Below are positions 34,432-43,957 of a DNA stretch of 64,000 bases, piece after piece. Below the pieces are notes generated by a model. The model was not told the origin of the DNA. It was given only the letters and a program-made list of their open reading frames with translations, and did no database searches. A program made the position numbers and the translations under genes. Position 1 is the first letter of the stretch, and each line of letters begins with the position of its first letter. Source of the stretch: Anaerococcus vaginalis (GTDB lineage: Bacteria; Bacillota; Clostridia; Tissierellales; Peptoniphilaceae); contig JAGZMY010000010.1 of the NCBI GenBank assembly GCA_018363915.1, forward strand, positions 27,243 to 91,242, written 5' to 3'.

Positions 34432-37059
34432 ATGCAAACAAAATACGAACCACAAAAATTTGAAAAAGAAATTTATAAAAATTGGGAAGAGGGTGGATAT
34501 TTTAAAGCAAGAGTTAATGAAAATAAAAAACCATTTACTATTGTTATGCCACCACCAAATATTACAGGAAAATTACACTTGGGCCATGCCCTAAATAATA
34601 CAATTCAAGATATTATCATTAGATATAAAAGAATGCAAGGTTATGAAGCATGTTGGATTCCAGGAACAGATCACGCATCTATTTCAACTGAGGCAAAAGT
34701 TGTAGAAAAAATAAAAAATGAAGGAAAATCAAAAGATGAACTTGGACGTGATAAATTTTTGGAAGAATGTTGGGATTGGACAGAAGAATACGGTGGAACA
34801 ATCAAAAGACAATTAAGAACTGTAGGAGTTTCTTGTGATTGGGATCGTGATTCTTTTACTATGGATAAAAATCTTACAAGAGCTGTAAGAAAAGTTTTCA
34901 AAAAAATGTATGATGAGGGATTAATTTATAGGGGAAATAGAATTGTAAATTGGGATCCTGAAGCGAAAACTGCTCTTTCAGATGCAGAAGTTTATCACAA
35001 AGACCAAGAAGGTCATTTGTGGTATATAAAATATTTCTTTGAAGATAGCGATGATTTTATAACAATTGCTACAACAAGACCTGAAACAATGCTTGGAGAT
35101 TTGGCTGTTGCTGTAAATCCAGAAGACGAAAGGTTTAAAGATAAAATTGGGAAGAATTTAATTTTGCCACTTGTAGGCAGAAAAATTCCTTTGATTGAAG
35201 ATTCTTATGTTGATATGGAATTTGGTACAGGTTGTGTAAAAATCACTCCTTCTCATGATCCTAATGATTTTGAAGTTGGAAAAAGACGTAAGCTTGGTCA
35301 ATGTATAGTTATTGATGAAGGTGCAAAAATTAAAGAAGGGTATGGAAAATATTCTGGTCTTGATAGGTATGATGCTAGAAAACTAATTATTGAAGATTTG
35401 GAAAAAGAAAATCTTTTGGTAAAAACTGAAACAATTGAGCATGCTGTTGGATATAGTGAAAGAACAAATGTTGTAATTGAACCATTAATTTCAAAACAAT
35501 GGTTTGTTAAAATGCAAGATTTGGCAAAAGATGCAATCGAAGTTTATAAAAATGGAGATTTGAATTTAATTCCAGATTCTTTAGGAAAAACCTACATGAA
35601 TTGGCTAGAAAATATTAGAGATTGGTGTATTTCTAGACAATTATGGTGGGGACATAGACTTCCAGTTTTCTATACAGAAGATGGGGAAATTATTGTTTCA
35701 GAAGAAGATCCAGATGAAAATGGATATTTAAATGGGAAAAAAGTTACTCAAGAAGAAGATACTCTTGATACTTGGTTTTCATCAGCTCTTTGGCCTTTTG
35801 CAACTTTAGGTTGGCCCGAAGAAACTGAAGATTATAAATATTTCTTCCCTACAGATATCCTTGTAACAGGTTATGATATTATATTTTTCTGGGTTATAAG
35901 AATGGTATTTTCTTCTCTTTACAATACAAATAAGACTCCATTTGACCATGTACTTTTCACAGGATTAATTAGAGATCCTCAAGGAAGAAAAATGAGTAAA
36001 TCTCTTGGAAATGGAGTTGATCCAATTGATGTTGTAAATAAATACGGAGCAGATGCTTTAAGATTTACAATTATTACAGGAAATTCTCCTGGAAATGATA
36101 TGCGCTATGATGAAAAAAGAATTGTAGCAAGCAGAAATTTTGCCAATAAGTTGTGGAATGCAACAAGATTTGTATTGATGAATATTGACGAATCTGATGA
36201 TCTTGAATTTAAAAATTTAGATTTAAGTCTTGAAGATAAGTGGATTTTAAAAAGATTAAACAATGTAGTTGAAGAGGTTTCTAAAAATTTAGATAAGTAT
36301 GAAATTGGTCTTGCTGCAAGCAGGATTGAAGATTTTATATGGGAAGAATTTTGCGATTGGTATATTGAATTTGCCAAGGAAAGATTAAATTCTAGTGATG
36401 AAAATAAAAAATCTACTGTTAAAAAAGTTTTGCTTTATGTTTTAAAAGATATGATTTCACTTCTTCATCCATTTATGCCATTTATTACTGAAGAAATTTA
36501 TAAGCAATTGCCAAACAAAAAAGATATGCTTATAGTTGAAGATTGGCCACAAGTTAGGGATGATTTTAATTTTGATGATGAGGCAAGGGTTGTTGATGGA
36601 GCAATTGAGGCTATAAAAGCTATAAGAAATCAAAGACAAAGTTTAAATCTTGGATCAAAAACAAGACAAGATTTAATAATCTATTCATCTGATGAAAATA
36701 CAAGAAATTTCCTAGAAATTTTAAAGGGACAATTTGTAAATCTTTCAAAATCTGGAGAAATTTCAATTATAAGAGAAGATAAAGAAGTTGAAGATGCAGT
36801 ATCTTTGATTTTTAATGATTTTAAAATTTATATTCCTTTGAAAAATTTAATTGATTATGATAAGGAAAGAAAAAGATTAAAAGATGAAATTAAAAAATTA
36901 GAATCCGAAATAAAAAGAGCTGAGGGCAAACTCAACAATCAAGGCTTTGTTTCAAAAGCACCAGAAGCAGTTGTAAATGAAGAACGTGAAAAATTAGAAA
37001 AATATAAAGACTTACTTGTAAAAACTCAAGAATCTTACAAGGAAATAGAAGATAAATAA
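34432..37059 (+). CDS. valS: Valyl-tRNA synthetase
   Basis: Class I enzyme with editing. The 875 residues have PPPNITGKLHLGHAL (HLGH at 49-52), the connective-peptide editing domain with TTRPETMLGDLAVAV, KMSKS at 520-524 in GRKMSKSLGNGVDP, the anticodon-binding helical domain and a C-terminal coiled coil (about 805-870) typical of ValS. GGAG precedes the ATG. It overlaps the next methyltransferase gene in a TAATG. Under T-box control. Confidence 0.97.
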   Translation: MQTKYEPQKFEKEIYKNWEEGGYFKARVNENKKPFTIVMPPPNITGKLHLGHALNNTIQDIIIRYKRMQGYEACWIPGTDHASISTEAKVVEKIKNEGKSKDELGRDKFLEECWDWTEEYGGTIKRQLRTVGVSCDWDRDSFTMDKNLTRAVRKVFKKMYDEGLIYRGNRIVNWDPEAKTALSDAEVYHKDQEGHLWYIKYFFEDSDDFITIATTRPETMLGDLAVAVNPEDERFKDKIGKNLILPLVGRKIPLIEDSYVDMEFGTGCVKITPSHDPNDFEVGKRRKLGQCIVIDEGAKIKEGYGKYSGLDRYDARKLIIEDLEKENLLVKTETIEHAVGYSERTNVVIEPLISKQWFVKMQDLAKDAIEVYKNGDLNLIPDSLGKTYMNWLENIRDWCISRQLWWGHRLPVFYTEDGEIIVSEEDPDENGYLNGKKVTQEEDTLDTWFSSALWPFATLGWPEETEDYKYFFPTDILVTGYDIIFFWVIRMVFSSLYNTNKTPFDHVLFTGLIRDPQGRKMSKSLGNGVDPIDVVNKYGADALRFTIITGNSPGNDMRYDEKRIVASRNFANKLWNATRFVLMNIDESDDLEFKNLDLSLEDKWILKRLNNVVEEVSKNLDKYEIGLAASRIEDFIWEEFCDWYIEFAKERLNSSDENKKSTVKKVLLYVLKDMISLLHPFMPFITEEIYKQLPNKKDMLIVEDWPQVRDDFNFDDEARVVDGAIEAIKAIRNQRQSLNLGSKTRQDLIIYSSDENTRNFLEILKGQFVNLSKSGEISIIREDKEVEDAVSLIFNDFKIYIPLKNLIDYDKERKRLKDEIKKLESEIKRAEGKLNNQGFVSKAPEAVVNEEREKLEKYKDLLVKTQESYKEIEDK

Positions 37060-37787
37060 TGTATAAAGATTTTGCTTATATTTACGATAAATTATCCTTT
37101 GACCTTGATTATGAAAAATATGCAAATAATATCAAGAATTTAGTCGGACAAAATAATATAAAAAAAGAAAAAATGTTAGAGTTAGCATGCGGAACGGGCA
37201 TGCTAACCAATCATTTTTTTGATTTTTTTGAAAAAATTGATGTCTTAGACTTATCAAAATCTATGCTTGAAGTTTTTTCGAAAAAATTTCAAGAAGAAAA
37301 TGTATCTTTATATAATTATAATATGGTCGATTTTGTAAATGAAAATTCCTATGATTTGATTGTAATCTTGCTTGATTCTATAAATTATATTTTGGATGAA
37401 AAAGATTTGAAAAAACTTATTGAAAATTCTTACAAAAATTTGAAAAAGGGTGGACTTTTGATTTTTGATATAAATTCAGAATATAAAATGAAAGAAGTTT
37501 TTGGCTCAAAATCTTATATTTATGAGTATGAAGATATTTTTTATACTTGGGATAATATTAAAGATGGCGATATAATTGATATGGAATTAAACTTTTTTGT
37601 TGAAAATGATGACGGAACTTACCAAAGAATAATTGAAAATCAAGTTGAAAGAATTTATTCTGTAGATTTAATGAAAAAAATTTTAAAAGAAAATAATTTT
37701 TCTGAAATTGAAATTTTTGATGAAGATACAATGCAAGAAATCAAAGATGATACTTTGAGAATTTTGTTTAAGGCTAAAAAGGAGTGA
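37059..37787 (+). CDS. Class I SAM-dependent methyltransferase
   Basis: A 242-residue Rossmann methyltransferase. Motif I ELACGTGML is at 41-49, motif II IDVLDLSKSMLE follows, and motif IV region is VILLDSINYI. It begins with YKDFAYIYDKLSFDLDYEKYA, which resembles the YqeM/small-molecule methyltransferase group. The substrate is not evident. Coupled to valS by a TAATG overlap; in related Firmicutes similar methyltransferases often follow tRNA synthetase or comEA-type genes, so the neighbour gives no function. Confidence 0.85.
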   Translation: MYKDFAYIYDKLSFDLDYEKYANNIKNLVGQNNIKKEKMLELACGTGMLTNHFFDFFEKIDVLDLSKSMLEVFSKKFQEENVSLYNYNMVDFVNENSYDLIVILLDSINYILDEKDLKKLIENSYKNLKKGGLLIFDINSEYKMKEVFGSKSYIYEYEDIFYTWDNIKDGDIIDMELNFFVENDDGTYQRIIENQVERIYSVDLMKKILKENNFSEIEIFDEDTMQEIKDDTLRILFKAKKE

Positions 37788-37789
37788 AA

Positions 37790-37990
37790 ATGGAAGGAAA
37801 AGTTAAATTTTTTGATGAGAAAAAAGGATTCGGTTTTATAGAATCAGAAAGTGGCGACTATTTTTTCCATTATTCTGAAATAATTTCTGACAAAGAATAT
37901 AAAACTATAGAAAATGGTGCAAGGGTTGAATTTGATGTGAAAGATTTGGGCAGGGGAGATACTGCCTTTAATGTGAAAAAAAGGAGTTAA
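37790..37990 (+). CDS. Cold-shock-domain nucleic acid-binding protein
   Basis: A 66-residue single OB-fold CSD protein. RNP1 is KGFGFI and RNP2 is YFFHYSEI (usually VFVHFS). GKVKFFDEKKGFGFIE is the family N-terminus. The frame opens at a GTG (37784) inside the GGAG site; the ATG at 37790 has correct spacing. It overlaps nothing and is followed 1 nt later by the hydrolase gene. Likely an RNA chaperone. It lacks a few of the aromatic residues of CspA/CspB, so it may be a constitutive paralogue. Confidence 0.88.
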   Translation: MEGKVKFFDEKKGFGFIESESGDYFFHYSEIISDKEYKTIENGARVEFDVKDLGRGDTAFNVKKRS

Positions 37991-37991
37991 G

Positions 37992-38999
37992 ATGAAATAT
38001 TTTATTTTGATTTTGTTTTTGATTTTTCTTCCTCAAATTTATTATTTGTATAGGAAAAAAACTTATCTTGATTTAAAAAATGGTTCAAGATTTTTTATCA
38101 AAGAAGAAAGTATGATTAATGACAATAGGTGTAAGGTGATTTTGACAAATTCTGATGGTTTTGATATATATGCTAACCGTTTTGATGTTAAAAATCCAAA
38201 AGCTGTTGTTCAAATTGTCCATGGTATGCTTGAACATTCACTTAATTATTTGCATTTTGTCAAATTTTTAAATGAGAGAGGATATGCTGTTATCATTTCT
38301 GATAATAGGGGACATGGAAAATCTATTTCTGAAAATCATCCTTCTGGATTTATTAAGGAAAAAGATGAGCTTGTTGACGATCAATATGTCATAAATAAAT
38401 ATATTAAAATGTATTACAAGGACAAAAAAATTTATATGATAGGTCATTCTATGGGATCTTTGATTTGTAGAAATTATTTGCAAAAATATGATTATACAAT
38501 TGATAAATTAGTTTTGACAGGAACTGTAGCTTATATTCCAATAGCAAGTCTTGGAATTTTTATTGGAAATATTGTAACATTTTATTTGGGAGAAAAAAGA
38601 AAATCTAAAATTCTTGATAAACTTTCTGGAATTTCATCAAAAGATCCATCTTGGATTTCCTATAATGAAGAAAATGTAAGGATTAAAAACAATGACCCAA
38701 TGCGCCTTGAAGGATTTTTGGCAAGAAGTAATGTATCTTTGTTTACTCTTGTAAATAATTTAAACAAGAAAAATAAATTTAAGCTAAAAAATAAAAATTT
38801 ACAAATAGCTTCATTTAATGGAGTTGATGATGACGTTACTGGTGGAGATAAGGGACTATTGAATACAAAAAATATTTTATCTTCTATTGGTTACGAAAAT
38901 TTATATTTCAAAACTTACGATCACATGAAACATGAAGTTTTAAATGAAGATGAAAGATTTGAAGTTTTTGAAGATATAGATATGTTTTTTAAAAAATGA
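37992..38999 (+). CDS. Membrane-anchored alpha/beta hydrolase (lysophospholipase-like, S33 type)
   Basis: A 335-residue protein with an N-terminal hydrophobic segment (FILILFLIFLPQIYYLY), then a serine aminopeptidase S33/hydrolase_4 domain: VVQIVHGMLEHSLNY oxyanion region, DNRGHGKS, nucleophile elbow GHSMGS, acid in NGVDDDVTGG and catalytic His in YDHMKHEVLNE. This is the monoglyceride lipase/lysophospholipase pattern (PldB-like). It would act on lipids at the membrane, but the substrate is inferred. Last gene of the valS operon, ending in a terminator. Confidence 0.88.
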   Translation: MKYFILILFLIFLPQIYYLYRKKTYLDLKNGSRFFIKEESMINDNRCKVILTNSDGFDIYANRFDVKNPKAVVQIVHGMLEHSLNYLHFVKFLNERGYAVIISDNRGHGKSISENHPSGFIKEKDELVDDQYVINKYIKMYYKDKKIYMIGHSMGSLICRNYLQKYDYTIDKLVLTGTVAYIPIASLGIFIGNIVTFYLGEKRKSKILDKLSGISSKDPSWISYNEENVRIKNNDPMRLEGFLARSNVSLFTLVNNLNKKNKFKLKNKNLQIASFNGVDDDVTGGDKGLLNTKNILSSIGYENLYFKTYDHMKHEVLNEDERFEVFEDIDMFFKK

Positions 39000-39017
39000 G
39001 TCTAGGCTCATTTTTTT
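38991..39017 (+). terminator. Terminator after the hydrolase gene
   Basis: AAAAAATGAG (38991-39000), overlapping the stop codon, pairs with CTCATTTTTT (39007-39016). Confidence 0.75.
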
Positions 39018-39057
39018 AATGTGATACAAAAAAATGATTTTTAAATAAGGAAATAAA

Positions 39058-40365
39058 ATGATTGAAGAAGAGCTTATTAGATTAAGAAGACATTTTCACA
39101 AATATGCCGAACCTGCTTGGATGGAATTTTTGACTACTGTAAAAATTATTGAAGAGTTGAAAAATTATAATCTCGACCTTTATTATGGAAAAGAAATTTA
39201 TTTCAATAAAAGAATGGGACTTCCAGAAAAATCAATCCTAGAGTCTTATAAAAATTCCATTTCTATTTCTAATATAGAAAAAAAAGAAGAAATTTTGGAT
39301 TCTTACACAGGTCTTATCGCTGTTTTGGATACGAAAAAAATTGGACCAAATATTGGCTTTAGATTTGATATAGATGCAAATGAACTTTGCGAAAGTAATT
39401 CGCTTGGACATTTGCCAAATATTTTAAATTTTTCATCAAAAAATTCTTTTGCCATGCACGCTTGCGGTCACGATGCTCACATGTCAATTGGGATTGAGCT
39501 TGCAAAAATTCTTGCATCAAATATAAAAAAATTAAAAGGAAAAATTATTTTTATTTTTCAACCAGCAGAAGAAGGAGTAAGAGGAGCTTATTCTCTAATG
39601 AATAATCCTATTATAGATAAACTTGATTACTTGGCTGGCATGCATATTGGAATGGACGTAAAAAGTGGAGAAATTGGCGTGGGAAGTCATGGATTTCTTG
39701 CTACAAAAAAAATTGATATTATTTTTAAAGGCAAGGCATCTCATGCTGGAGCAAGTCCCGAAAAAGGTCACAATGCACTTTTGGCTGCATCAAGTGCAGT
39801 TTTAAATTTTAATAGTCTTGCTCAACATTCTATGGGAGAGGCAAGAATTAATGTTGGAAAATTAAATGCAGGAAGTGGAAGAAATATAATAGCTAATAAG
39901 GCGAAAATCGAAATGGAGATTAGGGGAGAAAATGAAAATATAATTTCTTATTTATACGATGGAGTAAATAGAATCGTTGAAGGCTCAGCTATCTCTTATG
40001 ATTGTTCTTATGAAATAGAAATAAAGGGACAAGCTCCATCACTTATTTCTTATGATGAAGAATTTATAAAAAATCTTAGAAATTATTATAAAGAAAAATC
40101 CTACAAACTTGTTGATGCACAGTTGAAAGGCTCAGAAGATATTGCTTATTTATTAAATGAAGTGAGAAAAAAAGGCGGCAAAACTGTTCATTTTATTTTA
40201 GGCTCAAATTTAAAAGACAGCCATCACAGCGAAGAATTTGATATTAACGAAAAAGATATGCTAAGAGGAGTCGACATAATGGTAGATTTTGTAAAATATA
40301 TAGAAAAAATTGATAAGATTGATTATGAAAGGATAGAAAATGAAAATTTTGCTTACAGGATTTGA
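39058..40365 (+). CDS. M20-family amidohydrolase, AbgA-like (aminobenzoyl-glutamate or acyl amino acid hydrolase)
   Basis: A 435-residue M20D peptidase. Metal ligands are seen in ACGHDAHMSIG, the general base pair in QPAEEGVRGAYSL, and the dimer lid domain in SHAGASPEKGHNALLAAS, RINVGKLNAGSGRNI. The N-terminus RRHFHKYAEPAWMEF followed by an insert before the metal site, and KGSEDIAYLLNE and SHHSEEFDINE near the end, match E. coli AbgA in length and order better than hippurate hydrolases. AbgA normally works with AbgB, which is not present here. Overlaps pcp by 26 nt. Confidence 0.88.
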   Translation: MIEEELIRLRRHFHKYAEPAWMEFLTTVKIIEELKNYNLDLYYGKEIYFNKRMGLPEKSILESYKNSISISNIEKKEEILDSYTGLIAVLDTKKIGPNIGFRFDIDANELCESNSLGHLPNILNFSSKNSFAMHACGHDAHMSIGIELAKILASNIKKLKGKIIFIFQPAEEGVRGAYSLMNNPIIDKLDYLAGMHIGMDVKSGEIGVGSHGFLATKKIDIIFKGKASHAGASPEKGHNALLAASSAVLNFNSLAQHSMGEARINVGKLNAGSGRNIIANKAKIEMEIRGENENIISYLYDGVNRIVEGSAISYDCSYEIEIKGQAPSLISYDEEFIKNLRNYYKEKSYKLVDAQLKGSEDIAYLLNEVRKKGGKTVHFILGSNLKDSHHSEEFDINEKDMLRGVDIMVDFVKYIEKIDKIDYERIENENFAYRI

Positions 40366-40981
40366 TCCTTTTGATAAAGACAAAATAAATCCATCAATTG
40401 AACTTGTAAAAAAAGTTGAAGAAAAAATTGATAAGGCTCAAATATTTAAATTAGAAATTCCAACAGTTTTCAAAAAATCAGGAGAAATTTTAGAAGAAAA
40501 TATAAAAAAAATAAGGCCAGATGTAATTTTGTGTATTGGGCAAGCTGGTGGAAGAAGTGCGATTTCTGTTGAAAGAATTGCAATAAATATTGATGATGCA
40601 AGAATAGCTGATAATGATGGTAAAAAACCGATTGATGAAAAAATAAGAGATGATGGAGAAAATGCTTATTTTTCAAATCTTCCAATTAAAAAAATTGTAG
40701 AAGAGATAAAAAAAGAAAAAATTCCAGCAGAAATTTCAAACTCAGCAGGAACTTTTGTTTGCAATCATTTGATGTATGAGGCCTTGTATTTGGCAAAAAA
40801 GTATAAAAATATAAGAGCTGGTTTTATTCATATTCCATATTTGCCAGAACAAGTTTTAAAGAAAGCGAACACGCCTTCAATGGATTTGGAAAATTCATTA
40901 AAAGCAATAAATATTTCCATAAAAACTATAATAAACCATGATGGAGAAGATTTAAAAATTTCTGGTGGAAAAATTTCATAA
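40340..40981 (+). CDS. pcp: Pyroglutamyl-peptidase I
   Basis: Removes N-terminal pyroglutamate from peptides (C15 cysteine peptidase). The 213-residue protein has the N-terminal LLTGFDPFDKDKINPS, and the catalytic triad E79 (VERIAINIDDARI), C141 (SNSAGTFVCNHLMY) and H164 (AGFIHIPYLPEQ). The start lies inside the amidohydrolase end. The pair would release glutamate or amino acids from blocked peptides, consistent with a peptide-fermenting organism. Confidence 0.95.
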   Translation: MKILLTGFDPFDKDKINPSIELVKKVEEKIDKAQIFKLEIPTVFKKSGEILEENIKKIRPDVILCIGQAGGRSAISVERIAINIDDARIADNDGKKPIDEKIRDDGENAYFSNLPIKKIVEEIKKEKIPAEISNSAGTFVCNHLMYEALYLAKKYKNIRAGFIHIPYLPEQVLKKANTPSMDLENSLKAINISIKTIINHDGEDLKISGGKIS

Positions 40982-40991
40982 TTTTTTTAAA

Positions 40992-41021
40992 AAAGCAAGT
41001 TTTGTACTTGCTTATTTTTTT
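40992..41021 (+). terminator. Terminator after pcp
   Basis: AAAGCAAGT (40992-41000) with ACTTGCTT (41006-41013) and a T-run. Confidence 0.85.
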
Positions 41022-41029
41022 GTTATAAT
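41002..41029 (+). promoter_or_regulatory. Promoter of the ABC exporter genes
   Basis: TATAAT at 41024-41029 with TTGTAC at 41002-41007, 16-nt spacer. It overlaps the previous terminator and lies 72 nt before the ATPase start. Confidence 0.5.
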
Positions 41030-41100
41030 GGAAAAAGATTATTGATGAAACAAATATTATTTTTAATAAAATAAATATAAATTTTCTTAAAGGAGCTTTT

Positions 41101-41856
41101 ATGAAACTTGAAATAAAAAATCTTTCCAAAAAATTTGGTAAAAAAGAAGTTTTGAAAAATATAGATTACACTTTTGACCAAGGAGTCGTTTATGCTCTTT
41201 TGGGAAGAAACGGTGCTGGAAAAACTACACTTTTTTCTTTGATTAGTGAGCAAATAAAAAAAGATTCTGGAAATATTTTTCTTCTTGATGAAAATGAAAA
41301 GAAAGAACTTGATTTTAGGGATGTATTTTTTATGGTGGCAGAGCCAGATCTTCCCAAATTTCTTACAGGGCGAGAATTTATAAAATTTTTTGTAGAGGCA
41401 AACAAAGAAATTATAAAAGATTTTAAGTCCGTCGAAGAATATTTTTCTCTTGTGGATTTTGACATTGAAGATGCTGATAGATTAATTCAAGATTATTCAA
41501 CAGGAATGAAAAACAAACTTCAAATGCTTATGTTTTTGATTCTAAGACCAAAGGTTATTTTGATGGATGAGCCTCTTACAAGCCTTGATGTAGTTGTTCA
41601 ACTTGAAATGAAAAAAATAATTAGAGATATTCACAAGGACCATATAATTATTTTTTCAACCCATATTTTGCAACTAGCAAAAGATATTTGTGATGATATT
41701 GTTCTTCTCCATGACAAAAATTTACAAAAAGTTGATAAGAAGGTTTCAGAAGATAAGGATTTTGAAGATAAAATAATAAAGCTTTTGACAAGCAAAAATA
41801 TTGAAAATATTGAGATAAATATAGATGATGAAAATTTGGGTGATAAAGATGAGTAG
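41101..41856 (+). CDS. ABC transporter ATP-binding protein (ABC-2 exporter type)
   Basis: A 251-residue ATPase: Walker A GRNGAGKTT (35-43), Q-loop in VFFMVAEPDLP, signature YSTGMKNKLQM, Walker B VILMDEPLTSLD, and switch His in IFSTHILQLA. The YSTGMKNK signature and the start MKLEIKNLSKKFGKKEVLKNI are typical of YtrB/CcmA-like ATPases of ABC-2 exporters. It overlaps the membrane gene by 8 nt and GGAG precedes the ATG. Substrate unknown. Confidence 0.92.
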   Translation: MKLEIKNLSKKFGKKEVLKNIDYTFDQGVVYALLGRNGAGKTTLFSLISEQIKKDSGNIFLLDENEKKELDFRDVFFMVAEPDLPKFLTGREFIKFFVEANKEIIKDFKSVEEYFSLVDFDIEDADRLIQDYSTGMKNKLQMLMFLILRPKVILMDEPLTSLDVVVQLEMKKIIRDIHKDHIIIFSTHILQLAKDICDDIVLLHDKNLQKVDKKVSEDKDFEDKIIKLLTSKNIENIEINIDDENLGDKDE

Positions 41857-43480
41857 ATATTTTTCAAAATTTCTTTTAATTGAAAGAATAAAAATCACCA
41901 AAATTTTTAATGGGATGGTTTATGGTATAAGAAAAATTCCAATAATTGGAAAACACATGGGCGATAAGTATTATTTTTATGATTTAAAAGAAATTGTAAA
42001 TACATTTGTTCCGATTTTTTCTATAATTTGGCAATTTATCAAATCGATTTTAACTTTTGGATTTGCAATAATAATTTCAAGGACTATGTTAAAATTTTTA
42101 TTTGAAAGTTCTGATAAATCTCCCTTATTTTTTAGGGAAAATTTTGATTTAAGTCTGGGAGCAGTTTTTCTAACTTGTATTCCTTTTGTTTTTTATATAA
42201 CAAATATGATTACATCATCAATGCTAACAGATAATGGAAATGTATTTTCAGATTTGAGTAAAAATTTTAATTTTTTTCCAGATGATTTGGCGCGCATATT
42301 TTTGTATTTACAGCCATTTTTGATTTTTATTGGAAGGACTTTGGGATTTGTGATTTTTGGAAAAATTTTTGCAAATATAAATCCTATTTACACATTTTTA
42401 TTTAGTCTTGGTATTTATTTTTATAATATAAATATTACGGGATTTTGGACAAAAATATATGAAAAAAGAGAAAAATCATTTTTTGAAGATAGACCATTTT
42501 TACAAATCATTTTGATTTTAATTTTGGATTTGGCGATAAGTTTGTTAGTTTTAATAATAAAACTTGATTTTAAAGTTTTAAGCCTTGGATTTTTCTTGAT
42601 TAATTTAATTTTATTTCCATTTACAGTGAAATATTTTAAAAATTTCAAGGGATATGACAAAATAATCGAAAAAACAATAAATGTATATAAAATTGCGGTT
42701 AAAGATGCGAAAAATATTCAAGATGGTGTAGTAAAAATTGAAAATAAAGATATAAATAAAAAGGAAAAGATTAAAGGCGAAGGCTTTGTGTATTTAAATA
42801 AGATATTTTTTAAAAGACACAAAAAACATCTTTTAAAGCCAACTTTAATAAAAAGTGGAATTTTTCTTATCTTAGGAATTGGTGGATTTTTATTTGTATC
42901 AAGCCTTACAATGAAGGCGAAAGAAATTTATAAAATCTTAATATTTATAATTCCAATAATTTCATATATTTTATTTAAACAAGATTTAATACTAATGGCA
43001 TTTTATAAAAACTGCGACTCATCGCTTTTGTATTACAATTTTTATAGGGAAGATAAGAATTTGTTGAAAATGTTTTGGCTAAGATTTAATTCGATTTTTA
43101 AACTAATGCTTATTCCTATGGGAGCCATGTTTGTAATTTATATTGGTTTTGCAATAAAATTTTTGATAAACACTGATTTAAATTTATTATTGCCGATTTT
43201 TTATATCTTGTTAAATGCAATATTTTTTACAGTTTTGCCCTTGTTTCAATATTATATAATTCAACCTTTTGACAAGGAAGGAAAACAAAAATCTGTAGTT
43301 TTAGTTTTGATGAATATATTTTTATATTATATTTTTATATTTGGGCTTCCAGCTTTGACAGCAAAAATTGGAGAGATTAAATTTATGTTAATAATTTCAA
43401 TTTTTATGGTTGCCTTTGTAGGACTTGCAAGTTTTTTAATATATAAATTTTCTCCAAAAACCTTTAAAATTAAGCAATAA
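41849..43480 (+). CDS. ABC exporter permease, about 543 residues, unassigned family
   Basis: A large membrane protein with about ten to twelve hydrophobic segments, arranged as two blocks separated by a charged region (about residues 270-320). The ATPase directly upstream shows it is an ABC permease. The frame opens at 41825, but ATG 41849 has GGGTGA at good distance and gives MSRYFSKFLLIERIKI. I do not recognise a named family; unlike importer permeases it has no EAA loop, so exporter or lipid/peptide transport is more likely. A terminator follows immediately. Confidence 0.75.
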   Translation: MSRYFSKFLLIERIKITKIFNGMVYGIRKIPIIGKHMGDKYYFYDLKEIVNTFVPIFSIIWQFIKSILTFGFAIIISRTMLKFLFESSDKSPLFFRENFDLSLGAVFLTCIPFVFYITNMITSSMLTDNGNVFSDLSKNFNFFPDDLARIFLYLQPFLIFIGRTLGFVIFGKIFANINPIYTFLFSLGIYFYNINITGFWTKIYEKREKSFFEDRPFLQIILILILDLAISLLVLIIKLDFKVLSLGFFLINLILFPFTVKYFKNFKGYDKIIEKTINVYKIAVKDAKNIQDGVVKIENKDINKKEKIKGEGFVYLNKIFFKRHKKHLLKPTLIKSGIFLILGIGGFLFVSSLTMKAKEIYKILIFIIPIISYILFKQDLILMAFYKNCDSSLLYYNFYREDKNLLKMFWLRFNSIFKLMLIPMGAMFVIYIGFAIKFLINTDLNLLLPIFYILLNAIFFTVLPLFQYYIIQPFDKEGKQKSVVLVLMNIFLYYIFIFGLPALTAKIGEIKFMLIISIFMVAFVGLASFLIYKFSPKTFKIKQ

Positions 43481-43505
43481 AAAAGACCTTGAGTGGTCTT
43501 TTTAT
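43481..43505. terminator. Bidirectional terminator between exporter and ykvA-like gene
   Basis: AAAAGACC (43481-43488) with GGTCTTTT (43495-43502). Confidence 0.85.
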
Positions 43506-43510
43506 TTGTT

Positions 43511-43774
43511 TTATTCTATATATTCAACTTTTTCCTTTTGCATTATTGAATCAGGAATCATTTTGCTCGTTACATATATTAAAAATGGAAGGACAATGGC
43601 ATCATCCAAAATTCCAATTGCTGGAATCACATCATTTATAATATCAGCAGGTATTATTGCGTAAGCAATTGCTCCAAGTCCCAAAAATTTTGCAAGTTTT
43701 GGAGTTTCTTTATTTCTCATTGCCTTAAAATAGACTGGTATGAAATTTTTGATTTTTAAAAATTTGTTTATCAT
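43511..43774 (-). CDS. YkvA-like DUF1232 small membrane protein
   Basis: An 87-residue protein with a hydrophobic pair of segments. KFLGLGAIAYAIIPADIINDVIPAIGILDDAIVL contains the DUF1232 signature (AYxxxPxDxIPDxIPxxGxxDD). Function is unknown; such proteins are frequent in Firmicutes. GGGATAAATA precedes the ATG. It stands alone on the minus strand. Confidence 0.9.
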   Translation of the reverse strand: MINKFLKIKNFIPVYFKAMRNKETPKLAKFLGLGAIAYAIIPADIINDVIPAIGILDDAIVLPFLIYVTSKMIPDSIMQKEKVEYIE

Positions 43775-43957
43775 TATTTATCCCTTACTTTCTTTTTTTA
43801 AAATAAAATATAAATTAATATTATCTTCACTTTAATTATACTTCAAAATCTACACTTGTAAATCAATTATATTAATATAGAATTTAAAAAAATCCTACAA
43901 GAATAGTATATTATGATTTTTTCAAATTTCAAGTTATAATATATAAAAGGAGTTATT

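Noticed and set aside
34373..34594. Short frame spanning the T-box terminator and the valS start
   Set aside because: It overlaps the valS N-terminus in another frame and starts inside the terminator.
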